Positions 1 through 5,314 of a stretch of 8,083 bases of DNA are shown piece after piece. Position numbers and translations under genes: made by a program. Numbering within the stretch: position 1 is the stretch's first letter; each line of letters begins with the position of its first letter. The stretch lies in NCBI GenBank assembly GCA_900555805.1, contig USMJ01000044.1:1-8083 (forward strand). Direction: 5' to 3'. The notes under the pieces were generated by a model. It had not been told where the DNA came from. It did not search any database and saw only the letters and a program-made list of their open reading frames with translations. The DNA comes from an uncultured Oscillospiraceae bacterium (GTDB lineage: Bacteria > Bacillota > Clostridia > Oscillospirales > Acutalibacteraceae).

Positions 1-1183
1 AATATACGGCAGGAGAATTATAACCGTTGCTCGTGTATGAGCCTTTGTCGATGTTAACCGTTCCGCCGCCTCTGTCGGAGCGGATAGCCGCCGACGAATT
101 GCCCGAAGTTTCGACTGTAAGATTTTCCGCGTTGGTCGTTCCGCCGCCCGTGGTCTGTATTCCGCCTGAGTTATCCCTCGTCGTGGTAATGGTCGAATCC
201 GAAATATTTACGGTTGTTCCGCTTCCGTAGCTGAATACGCCGTTGCCGTTCTGCGCCGAAGATGTTACGGTCACATTCTTGACAGTTACTGTTGCGCCGT
301 TTGTGGCAAGCAGAGCCGCATTAACTCCGTAGAAATCGCCGTTTTCCGTGTTTGAAGTAGAGCCCGCGCTCTTATCAACAGTTATTCCGTCCAGCGTAAC
401 TGTTGCGCCGTCCACACAAAGAGCGTTTTCGTCATCGCCTGTTGATGTGTATGTCGTTTCGCTGACAGAGCTGTCAGAGTCGATAGTGTTTGCACTGCTG
501 CCCTGTGTGACTGTCGATGAGCCGCCGCCCTGCGCGGAGCTTTGTGTGGATATCTCGGCTTTGGACGCCTTGCCGTTATCGTCAAATGTTACTGTCAGGA
601 TATCGTCAACGGCGATCTTGCTTACCGATACAGTTTCCGAATCCTTTGTGATTTCGGCGTTTTTAAGATCGACCGTTACAGTTGCGCCGTTTTCGGTGAA
701 TGAACTGCCGCCCTGCATATCGGGAGGTGTTCCGCCGTTTGAGTTGTCTCCGCTCGGCTTTTCGGGTGGCTGATTTGAGCCGTTGCCCTGCTGTCCGTTC
801 GCCGAAGTGTCGCCGCTTTGCGACTGACTGTCGGAAGAATCTGCTGACTGTGTACCTGAATTGTTATCGCTCGGCTTTTCAGGCGGCTGATTTGAGCCGT
901 TGCCCTGCTGTCCGTTCGCTGAGGTGTCGCCGCTTTGTGGCTGACCGTCGGAAGCATTCGCCGACTGTGTACCCGAATTGTTGTCACTCGGTTTTTCGGG
1001 AGGCTGACCCATCAAGCCGCCACCGCCCGATGTTCCGAGCTTCAGCGTAACCTTTGTCGAGTTGACCGCCGTGACTTTTCCAGAGATCGTCGCGCCCGAA
1101 TAGTCGGTCTTGATCCCCTTTGAACACGCCGCCATTGTTAATATGAGCGTGATTGTCAATAAAACAGCTAATAGTTTTTTCAT
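1..1183 (-). CDS. Surface lipoprotein with low-complexity repeats and a predicted beta-helix (C-terminus beyond left edge)
   Basis: The frame is open from an ATG at 1183 to the left edge, giving 394 visible residues with no stop. The start has a good SD (AAAGGG at 1197-1192, 8 nt away). Residues 1-19 form a lipoprotein signal peptide (KK, then a hydrophobic stretch) ending in the lipobox MAAC, so Cys20 is the likely lipidated residue and the protein sits outside the membrane. Residues about 29-50 (SGKVTAVNSTKVTLKLG) and 165-211 look like the two halves of a small OB-like beta domain. They are separated by a Gly/Pro/Gln/Ser-rich insert with 39-residue repeats (60-144). From about residue 245 onward short strands alternate with Gly/Asn/Ser/Thr turns (GATVTV, GTTVNISDSTITT, GGTVNID), as in right-handed beta-helices. 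This resembles clostridial proteins annotated as carbohydrate-binding (Cthe_2159-like) or adhesin-like, which I recall but could not search. The ligand is unknown. It is divergent from a two-component system that probably controls it. Confidence 0.85.
   Translation of the reverse strand, partial: MKKLLAVLLTITLILTMAACSKGIKTDYSGATISGKVTAVNSTKVTLKLGTSGGGGLMGQPPEKPSDNNSGTQSANASDGQPQSGDTSANGQQGNGSNQPPEKPSDNNSGTQSADSSDSQSQSGDTSANGQQGNGSNQPPEKPSGDNSNGGTPPDMQGGSSFTENGATVTVDLKNAEITKDSETVSVSKIAVDDILTVTFDDNGKASKAEISTQSSAQGGGSSTVTQGSSANTIDSDSSVSETTYTSTGDDENALCVDGATVTLDGITVDKSAGSTSNTENGDFYGVNAALLATNGATVTVKNVTVTSSAQNGNGVFSYGSGTTVNISDSTITTTRDNSGGIQTTGGGTTNAENLTVETSGNSSAAIRSDRGGGTVNIDKGSYTSNGYNSPAVY
752..1006 (-). 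repeat. In-frame 117-bp tandem repeat inside the lipoprotein gene
   Basis: Two full 117-bp units (890-1006 and 773-889) are followed by a partial third (752-772). They encode 39-residue units beginning QPPEKPS and ending GDTSANGQQGNGSN, at residues 60-98, 99-137 and 138-144. By my alignment the two full copies differ at 15 of 117 bases. About 10 of these are silent, so the protein pattern is better conserved than the DNA. The unit is rich in Pro, Gly, Gln, Ser and Asn and is probably an unstructured spacer. The unit length, a multiple of three, allows copy number to change without breaking the frame. Confidence 0.9.
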
Positions 1184-1252
1184 AATGATCGCCCTTTCTT
1201 GAATTTAGGTGATTTCGACCGATGATTTAATTGCCTCATCTATCGTGGCTTA

Positions 1253-1258
1253 AGCATA
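1253..1258 (-). promoter_or_regulatory. Predicted -10 element of the lipoprotein gene
   Basis: On the minus strand TATGCT lies 9 nt downstream of the outer CTTTAGC box and matches TATAAT at 4 of 6 positions. No recognisable TTGACA stands at the -35 position. The repeat boxes occupy it instead, which suggests dependence on an activator. Transcription would begin near 1246, leaving an untranslated leader of about 60 nt before the ATG at 1183. Confidence 0.45.
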
Positions 1259-1267
1259 CAACGCCAA

Positions 1268-1319
1268 GCTAAAGTTTACCTAAAGGCAGAAAATAATTTT
1301 TCTTTAGGTATGCTTTAGG
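1268..1319. promoter_or_regulatory. Mirror-symmetric response-regulator binding boxes between divergent genes
   Basis: On the plus strand CTTTAGG occurs at 1302-1308 and 1313-1319. On the minus strand CTTTAGG occurs at 1285-1279 and CTTTAGC at 1274-1268. Each pair is a direct repeat with an 11-bp period, one helical turn, which is the arrangement known for OmpR/PhoB-type dimers. The pairs point away from each other around an A/T-rich centre (1286-1301). Each pair is followed by 9 nt and then a -10-like hexamer, so each occupies the -35 position of an outward promoter, as a Pho box does. The neighbouring OmpR-family regulator is the obvious candidate to bind. That assignment is inference. Confidence 0.7.
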
Positions 1320-1328
1320 TTTCGTATC

Positions 1329-1334
1329 TATTAT
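1329..1334 (+). promoter_or_regulatory. Predicted -10 element of the two-component operon
   Basis: TATTAT matches TATAAT at 5 of 6 positions and lies 9 nt downstream of the outer CTTTAGG box at 1313-1319. The -35 position (about 1306-1311) falls inside the repeat pair and does not resemble TTGACA, so the promoter is probably activated by a regulator bound there. Start of transcription would be near 1341, with a leader of about 67 nt before the ATG at 1408. Positive autoregulation by the encoded response regulator is the simplest reading. Confidence 0.5.
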
Positions 1335-1407
1335 ATAGTCAGCCGAAAGAGCAAAATTGCAGTTGTTTTTTCGTCTAATATCTTTTATAATACAGACGGT
1401 GATAAAA

Positions 1408-2082
1408 ATGAGACTTCTTATAGCTGAAGACGAGCTTGATTTAGCTGAAGCTCTGACGGTATTTTTTGAAAAAAATCAGTTCACGGTCGACACGGTAAAC
1501 GACGGTCAGGACGCTTACGATTACGTGAGCGCAGGTGGTTATGACGCTGTTATTTTAGATGTAATGATGCCGAAGCTTGACGGAATCGAAGTACTCCGAA
1601 GATTACGCAGCGACGGAAACAAAACGCCCGTCATGATGTTGACAGCCAAGGCGCAGAAAGACGACAGGATAACCGGCTTCGACTCGGGAGCGGACGATTA
1701 TCTTCCGAAACCGTTTGAACCGGACGAGCTTATTTCAAGGGTCAGAGCTATGCTAAGGCGCAGTTCGGACTACAGACCGACTCAGCTTGTTTTCGGAGAT
1801 TTAATGCTCGATCCGGGCAGCGGCAAACTCAGCTGTAAAGGCGAATCAGTAAGATTAAGCGGAAAGGAATTTCAGGTTATGGAGCTGTTTATGCGTTCGC
1901 CTAAAATCGTCTTTTCCGCCGACAAGATCATGGAACGCGTATGGAGCTGGGACAGCGACGCGGAGATAAATGTCGTATGGGTTCACATTTCTAATCTTCG
2001 TAAAAAACTTAAGTCCATAGGCTCAAATGTTTCTATTTATGCGAACCGAGGACTGGGCTATGCTCTGGAGGAACGAAAATGA
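1408..2082 (+). CDS. OmpR/PhoB-family response regulator
   Basis: This is a 224-residue DNA-binding response regulator. The receiver domain (1-118) shows the acidic pair Glu7-Asp8, phosphoacceptor Asp51 (ILDVMMP), Thr79 (MLTA) and Lys101 (LPKPF). The winged-helix effector domain (about 127-222) carries the family signatures RLSGKEFQVMELF, the recognition helix VVWVHISNLRKKL and the wing YANRGLGYAL. The frame is open upstream to a TTG at 1357, but the ATG at 1408 starts exactly where the receiver fold begins (MRLLIAEDE) and has an AGGTGA-like SD (GGTGAT), so it is chosen. The stop overlaps the kinase start as ATGA, so the two proteins are probably translationally coupled. The target boxes are likely those at 1268-1319, regulating this operon and the divergent lipoprotein. 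Class is certain; the stimulus and exact ortholog are unknown. Confidence 0.95.
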   Translation: MRLLIAEDELDLAEALTVFFEKNQFTVDTVNDGQDAYDYVSAGGYDAVILDVMMPKLDGIEVLRRLRSDGNKTPVMMLTAKAQKDDRITGFDSGADDYLPKPFEPDELISRVRAMLRRSSDYRPTQLVFGDLMLDPGSGKLSCKGESVRLSGKEFQVMELFMRSPKIVFSADKIMERVWSWDSDAEINVVWVHISNLRKKLKSIGSNVSIYANRGLGYALEERK

Positions 2083-3317
2083 TAAAGCGTCTCAGAAGGA
2101 AATTTATAAAGATAGCGATGCTTGCCGTGACATTGGTAATGCTTCTTTTATGTATAATCGTAAATGTCGCGAACGGAATCATTGTTAACTCAAAGCTAAA
2201 CGAAACGCTTAACGCCATATACCGAAATCAAGGCGTAATTCCCATACAGGAGCCCGGAAAAAGTCCAAGCGGTAACAACAAACCTGAGAATAATCCGTTT
2301 GAGCGCGAAACGCCCTATACGACAAGATTTTTTGTGCTTCGCTACACAGACAGCGGAACTTTGGTTCAGGCGGATCTTAACAGCATAGCTATGGTCACTG
2401 AAGACGACACGGGCGGCTTTCTCGATATCGCCGTTAAACACGGTGAGGGCTACGGTTATTCTTCGGGATATAAGTTTTATGTCGCTCACAACGGAGATAA
2501 CCGAAATATGGCGATATTCCTTGACTGTTATCAGGAAACAAAGTCACTTATAACGGTCGCGATTTTGTCTGTTGTTTCCATGGCGGTATGCATACTGCTT
2601 GTTTATATTATCGTCGTTTCGCTTTCAAGGCGAGCCATTGACCCCGTTGTCAAGAGCGCCGAAAAACAGAAGCAGTTCATAACCGACGCAAGCCATGAAT
2701 TAAAAACGCCGATAACCGTCATCGCGACCTGCCTTAAGGTTCTCGAAATGGAAAACGGCGAACAAAAATGGATAGACAAAGCCAAAGGGCAGACCGAGAA
2801 ATTGACGGAACTCGTCAATTCGCTTGTTACGCTTTCGAAAATGGATGAAGAGGACTCCCCTCTCGAATTCAACAAGTTCAACATCAGCGACGCCGTGAGC
2901 GAAACGGCCGAGTCATTCAGAGATTTCGCCGAATCTTCGGGTCACGCGCTGGCGGTCCATGTGGATGAAAACATCGAATATATCGGCGATGAATACGCCG
3001 TCAGGCAGCTTGTCTCTATATTGTTTGACAACGCCGTGAAATACGCCGCCGACGGAAGTGAAATAAAATTTTCTCTCGAGAAAGTAAAAAAAGGCGTAAT
3101 AATCAGAACCGAAAACGAATGCGAAAATATCGACGAAAGCGAGCTTGACAAGCTGTTCGAACGATTCTATAGGGCCGACAAATCCAGAAATTCGGCTACA
3201 GGCGGCTTCGGCATCGGGCTTTCCGTCGCAAGAAGCATCGCCGAGGGTCACAAAGGCTCGATCAAAGCCGAAAGCAAGGATGGCAGGCACATTGAATTTA
3301 TTGCGAATTTGAAATAA
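2079..3317 (+). CDS. Membrane sensor histidine kinase
   Basis: This 412-residue protein is the partner of the upstream response regulator. It starts at an ATG 7 nt after GGAGG (2067-2071). Transmembrane helix 1 spans about residues 11-30 and helix 2 about 157-180, enclosing an extracytoplasmic sensor segment of roughly 125 residues with a Pro/Asn-rich stretch (59-76). The segment matches no sensor fold I can name. HisKA follows with phospho-accepting His206 (DASHELKTP). In the ATPase domain the N box is LFDNAVKYA with Asn318, the F box is LFERFYRADKSR (359-370) and the G2 box is GGFGIGLS (375-382). The usual G1 DxGxG is replaced by TENECENID (344-352), as in some clostridial kinases. Clostridial kinases of this general type often sit beside surface-protein genes. 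That is recollection, but it agrees with the divergent lipoprotein here. Confidence 0.93.
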   Translation: MIKRLRRKFIKIAMLAVTLVMLLLCIIVNVANGIIVNSKLNETLNAIYRNQGVIPIQEPGKSPSGNNKPENNPFERETPYTTRFFVLRYTDSGTLVQADLNSIAMVTEDDTGGFLDIAVKHGEGYGYSSGYKFYVAHNGDNRNMAIFLDCYQETKSLITVAILSVVSMAVCILLVYIIVVSLSRRAIDPVVKSAEKQKQFITDASHELKTPITVIATCLKVLEMENGEQKWIDKAKGQTEKLTELVNSLVTLSKMDEEDSPLEFNKFNISDAVSETAESFRDFAESSGHALAVHVDENIEYIGDEYAVRQLVSILFDNAVKYAADGSEIKFSLEKVKKGVIIRTENECENIDESELDKLFERFYRADKSRNSATGGFGIGLSVARSIAEGHKGSIKAESKDGRHIEFIANLK

Positions 3318-3332
3318 TATATTAAAACTCAA

Positions 3333-3372
3333 CAGCGCAAATCCGATGAAATTTCGGATTTGCGCTGCTTTT
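3333..3372 (+). terminator. Intrinsic terminator of the two-component operon
   Basis: A perfect 14-bp inverted repeat (3333-3346 with 3354-3367) encloses a 7-nt loop and is followed by CTTTTATTT. It starts 15 nt after the kinase stop codon. The long stem and T-rich tail make termination on the plus strand likely, isolating this operon from the cotJ operon. Confidence 0.88.
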
Positions 3373-3392
3373 ATTTAGTACGCTCGAATGCT

Positions 3393-3422
3393 GTCTGCGA
3401 GAAAGTTCCGTCTCGAACAGAC
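3393..3422. other. Imperfect inverted repeat in the gap before the cotJ operon
   Basis: GTCTG-CGAGA (3393-3402) can pair with TCTCG (3411-3415) and CAGAC (3418-3422), giving ten base pairs with a 2-nt bulge (AA) and an 8-nt loop. No T-run follows, so it is not an obvious terminator. It lies between the kinase terminator and the proposed cotJ promoter, in a stretch with no credible gene. It could be an operator or an incidental structure. Its function is unknown. Confidence 0.4.
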
Positions 3423-3499
3423 GATACGCTGTTAAACGGGCTTTCCGAAAGCATTAATTCGGCGTGTACCGCATAAAACAAAAATTTGAAAACTTTGTA

Positions 3500-3526
3500 A
3501 CTCAAATCGGCGAAATATCATAGGCT
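3500..3526 (+). promoter_or_regulatory. Candidate mother-cell sporulation promoter of the cotJ operon
   Basis: CATAGGCT at 3519-3526 matches 6 of 8 positions of the SigE -10 CATACACT, and also fits the SigK pattern CATANNNTA except for the last base. An AC dinucleotide at 3500-3501, 17 nt upstream, fits the SigK -35. A good SigE -35 is not evident. In Bacillus subtilis cotJABC is transcribed by SigE, so a mother-cell promoter is expected here. The motif is short, so the call is tentative. Confidence 0.35.
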
Positions 3527-3538
3527 GTAAAGAAATGA

Positions 3539-3552
3539 CCGCAAAAATGCGG
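3539..3552 (+). other. Small hairpin in the predicted cotJA leader
   Basis: CCGCA, a loop of AAAA and TGCGG form a 5-bp stem that ends 6 nt before the SD of cotJA. If the promoter proposed at 3500-3526 is right, the hairpin lies very near the 5' end of the mRNA, where such a stem could protect the transcript or modulate translation. It is short and may be incidental. Confidence 0.3.
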
Positions 3553-3558
3553 CCTGAT

Positions 3559-3567
3559 AAGGGGTGA
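3559..3567 (+). promoter_or_regulatory. Ribosome binding site deciding the cotJA start
   Basis: AAGGGGTGA lies 5 nt before a TTG at 3573. The in-frame GTG at 3564 is embedded in this SD and has no SD of its own upstream, and the first ATG (3594) has only a poor one. The TTG at 3573 is therefore the best start for cotJA. Confidence 0.65.
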
Positions 3568-3572
3568 CAAAC

Positions 3573-3839
3573 TTGTATAACAATAGAGAAAATATGCAAT
3601 ACAGACGGGATCCCGGAGTTATGCAGGACAGAAACCGAAACGCCTACGGCATGCGCACGGGCGATATGCGGCAAGTAAACTGCTGTTCGGTGCCGACGCC
3701 GTTTCCCGATGTGACGCCTGTCGTCATGGCGTTCGTTCCGTTCCAGCAGAGTCCGGAAATCTATGACGAAATGAAGGCGCTGTGTCAGGGAACGCTTTTC
3801 CCCGACCTCGATAAGCCGTTTGTGGGGTGTATGAGATGA
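3573..3839 (+). CDS. cotJA: Spore coat-associated protein CotJA
   Basis: This 88-residue protein (TTG start) is the first gene of the cotJ operon. After a variable Asn/Arg-rich N-terminus (1-36) comes the CotJA core (about 46-86), with the typical VVMAFVPFQ..PEIYDE...L..GTLFPDLDKPF pattern. In Bacillus CotJA is needed for assembly of CotJC into the inner coat during sporulation. Cysteines at 37, 38, 71 and 86 are conspicuous in so small a protein. The stop overlaps the cotJB start in an ATGA, showing tight coupling with the next gene. An alternative start is ATG 3594, which would give 81 residues and leave the core intact. Confidence 0.9.
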   Translation: MYNNRENMQYRRDPGVMQDRNRNAYGMRTGDMRQVNCCSVPTPFPDVTPVVMAFVPFQQSPEIYDEMKALCQGTLFPDLDKPFVGCMR

Positions 3840-4087
3840 TAAACAACAACAGTATTCAATGTCAGCTTTCGGCGGCGATGTTCGCGATGTGGGAACTTCA
3901 CCTATACCTCGACACGCACCCGAATGACTGCGACATGATCGAACTTTGGAAAGAATACGCTGAAAACGTCAATCGGCTGAGAATCGAATATGAGAGAATG
4001 TATGGGCCGCTGACACCCGAGACCGGTTTCGGCGACAACTGGACTAAAGAGCCATGGCCGTGGCAGAATTGTGTAGGTGATAGATAA
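3836..4087 (+). CDS. cotJB: Spore coat protein CotJB
   Basis: This is an 83-residue protein of the CotJB family, close to the usual length. The family pattern is visible: an N-terminal helix (LSAAMFAMWELHLYLDTHPND, about 11-31) with hydrophobic and aromatic spacing, then ELWKEYAENVNRLRIEYERMYGPLT, and a Trp-rich end (WTKEPWPWQN). The ATG at 3836 overlaps the cotJA stop and has GGGGTG 7 nt upstream. An in-frame GTG at 3827 is less likely. The stop TAA shares one base with the cotJC ATG. The protein probably acts with CotJA in placing the catalase-like CotJC in the coat. That role is taken from the Bacillus operon and its mechanism is not known in detail. Cysteines lie at 9, 32 and 79. Confidence 0.92.
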   Translation: MINNNSIQCQLSAAMFAMWELHLYLDTHPNDCDMIELWKEYAENVNRLRIEYERMYGPLTPETGFGDNWTKEPWPWQNCVGDR

Positions 4088-4725
4088 TGTTTCAATATGA
4101 GAAGAAATTACAGTTCCCCGTAAATATCAAAAAACCCGACGCAAGAGCGGCTAAAATTATAATCACGCAGTATGGGGGTCCTGACGGCGAGTTAGGTGCT
4201 TCGCTGCGCTATCTTTCGCAGAGATTTTCGATGCCTTGGGGCGAGCTTATCGGTTTGCTGACGGACATCGGCACTGAGGAACTCGGGCATCTTGAAATGA
4301 TCGGCGCTATCGTTTATCAGCTAACCCGAAATCTCTCGCCCGAGGAGATAAAGGCGCAGGGATTCGACGCGTACTTCGTAGACCACACAACGGGAATATA
4401 TCCGTGTTCAGCGTCGGGCGTTCCGTTCTCAGCGGCGGCTCTTCAGTCTAAGGGCGACGTTCTGACCGACCTTCATGAAAACATGGCGGCCGAGCAAAAA
4501 GCCCGAACGACATATGACAACATCTTACGCTTGGTTGACGATCCCGATGTCAGAGAACCGATCAAGTTCCTGCGCGAAAGAGAAATCGTTCACTATCAGC
4601 GCTTCGGCGAGGGCTTGAGAATAGCCACGGATAAGTTGAACGACAAGAATTTCTATGCGTTCAACCCCGAGTTCGATTCGTGTCAGACTAAACGCTGCCA
4701 GAACTGCAACACCGCTCGCAGGTAG
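4087..4725 (+). CDS. cotJC: Manganese-catalase-like spore coat protein CotJC
   Basis: This 212-residue protein belongs to the dimanganese catalase family (ferritin-like four-helix bundle). The metal ligand pattern seems complete: Glu35 (DGELGAS), Glu65 and His68 (GTEELGHLE), Glu136 (AAEQKAR) and His169 (EREIVHYQRFGE), matching the Glu/Glu-His/Glu/His arrangement of bacterial Mn catalases. It is therefore likely able to break down hydrogen peroxide, or at least to bind two Mn ions, in the spore coat. Its length fits coat CotJC rather than the longer catalases of about 270-300 residues. The ATG at 4087 follows AGGTGA by 6 nt. The tail, FDSCQTKRCQNCNTARR, has Cys199, Cys204 and Cys207 in a C-x4-C-x2-C pattern that the catalase fold does not require. 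Confidence 0.95.
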   Translation: MFQYEKKLQFPVNIKKPDARAAKIIITQYGGPDGELGASLRYLSQRFSMPWGELIGLLTDIGTEELGHLEMIGAIVYQLTRNLSPEEIKAQGFDAYFVDHTTGIYPCSASGVPFSAAALQSKGDVLTDLHENMAAEQKARTTYDNILRLVDDPDVREPIKFLREREIVHYQRFGEGLRIATDKLNDKNFYAFNPEFDSCQTKRCQNCNTARR

Positions 4726-4730
4726 AAATC

Positions 4731-5270
4731 ATGCCGTTGGTTTATTTAAGCCCGTCGACCCAGGAGTTCAATCCGTTTATAAACGGCGGTAACGAGGAAG
4801 AATGGATGAATATTATAGCCGATGAGGTCGAACCGTATTTAACTGCGAGCGGCATAGATTTTGTCAGAAACACGCCTGATATGAACGCCGGAAGCTCAAT
4901 TCAGGCGAGTAACGACGCAGGCGTCAATCTCCATGTCGCCATACATTCGAATTCGTCTCCGCCGAGTCTTTCAGGTGTTTTGCAGGGTACGGATATATAT
5001 TATTCTCCCGTCAATCCGTCAAGCAGACGGTTCGCGCAGATACTTGAGAATAACTTCAAGTCAATTTATCCCGATCCTTCCAAGGTAAATATTGTCCCGA
5101 CGGATTATCTTGGGGAAGTTGTAAAGACCAATGCGCCCGCCGTATTGATCGAAACGGCGTATCACGACAATGTCGACGACGCGAACTGGATAAAGAACAG
5201 CACGCAGAATATCGCAAGAGAAATAGCAAGATCCATAGCCGAATATTTCGGAATTCCTTTCATAGAATAA
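4731..5270 (+). CDS. N-acetylmuramoyl-L-alanine amidase-like protein (Amidase_3 fold)
   Basis: This 179-residue protein has no signal peptide and starts 5 nt after the cotJC stop, behind a modest SD (AGGT, 7 nt). It has the Amidase_3 outline: an N-terminal strand (VYLSPSTQ), then NGGNEEEWMNIIADEVEPYL, where Glu22-24 align with the zinc Glu, the NLHVAIHSNSS motif with His72, and the C-terminal catalytic Glu141 in VLIETAYHDN. The DxGHGG motif that supplies the first zinc histidine is replaced by NPFINGG. Similar short proteins beginning LSPSTQ occur in other Clostridia as I recall them, so this may be a subfamily trait. Position in the cotJ operon suggests expression in the sporulating mother cell and a role in cortex or coat-side cell wall. 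Loss of hydrolase activity is possible but not shown. Confidence 0.85.
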   Translation: MPLVYLSPSTQEFNPFINGGNEEEWMNIIADEVEPYLTASGIDFVRNTPDMNAGSSIQASNDAGVNLHVAIHSNSSPPSLSGVLQGTDIYYSPVNPSSRRFAQILENNFKSIYPDPSKVNIVPTDYLGEVVKTNAPAVLIETAYHDNVDDANWIKNSTQNIAREIARSIAEYFGIPFIE

Positions 5271-5274
5271 GTCA

Positions 5275-5306
5275 GAACGCACGCGGCCGAATGGCCGCGT
5301 GCGTTC
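5275..5306. terminator. Hairpin between the convergent amidase-like and sigA genes
   Basis: A perfect 14-bp, G+C-rich inverted repeat (5275-5288 with 5293-5306) has a GAAT loop. It lies 4 bp after the amidase stop and 8 bp beyond the sigA stop, so it may serve both operons. Neither side has a clear T-run, so termination may be weaker than at 3333-3372, or the stem may mainly protect 3' ends. Confidence 0.65.
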
Positions 5307-5314
5307 GCTTGGAA

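Noticed and set aside
752..1006. CRISPR-like or mobile repeat interpretation of the 117-bp units
   Set aside because: The units are directly adjacent without spacers and stay in frame with the coding sequence, so they are coding repeats.
348..1123. Plus-strand open frames (348-773, 700-1050, 935-1123) opposite the lipoprotein gene
   Set aside because: They are antisense to a well-supported gene with signal peptide and repeats, have no credible SD, and encode compositions mirroring the repeat DNA.
1204..1210. Extra TTTAGGT half-site near the lipoprotein start
   Set aside because: It is single, out of phase with the paired boxes, and lies inside the predicted leader, so it may be chance in A/T-rich DNA.
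1357..1407. TTG start adding 17 residues to the response regulator
   Set aside because: The extra residues precede the receiver fold and have no SD. ATG 1408 has one and gives the standard N-terminus.
3388..3435. 15-codon plus-strand open frame after the kinase terminator
   Set aside because: Very short, no SD, no recognisable product, and it overlaps the inverted repeat at 3393-3422.
3432..3674. Minus-strand 80-codon open frame upstream of and into cotJA
   Set aside because: It overlaps the proposed promoter and SD of cotJA and has no recognisable domain or SD.
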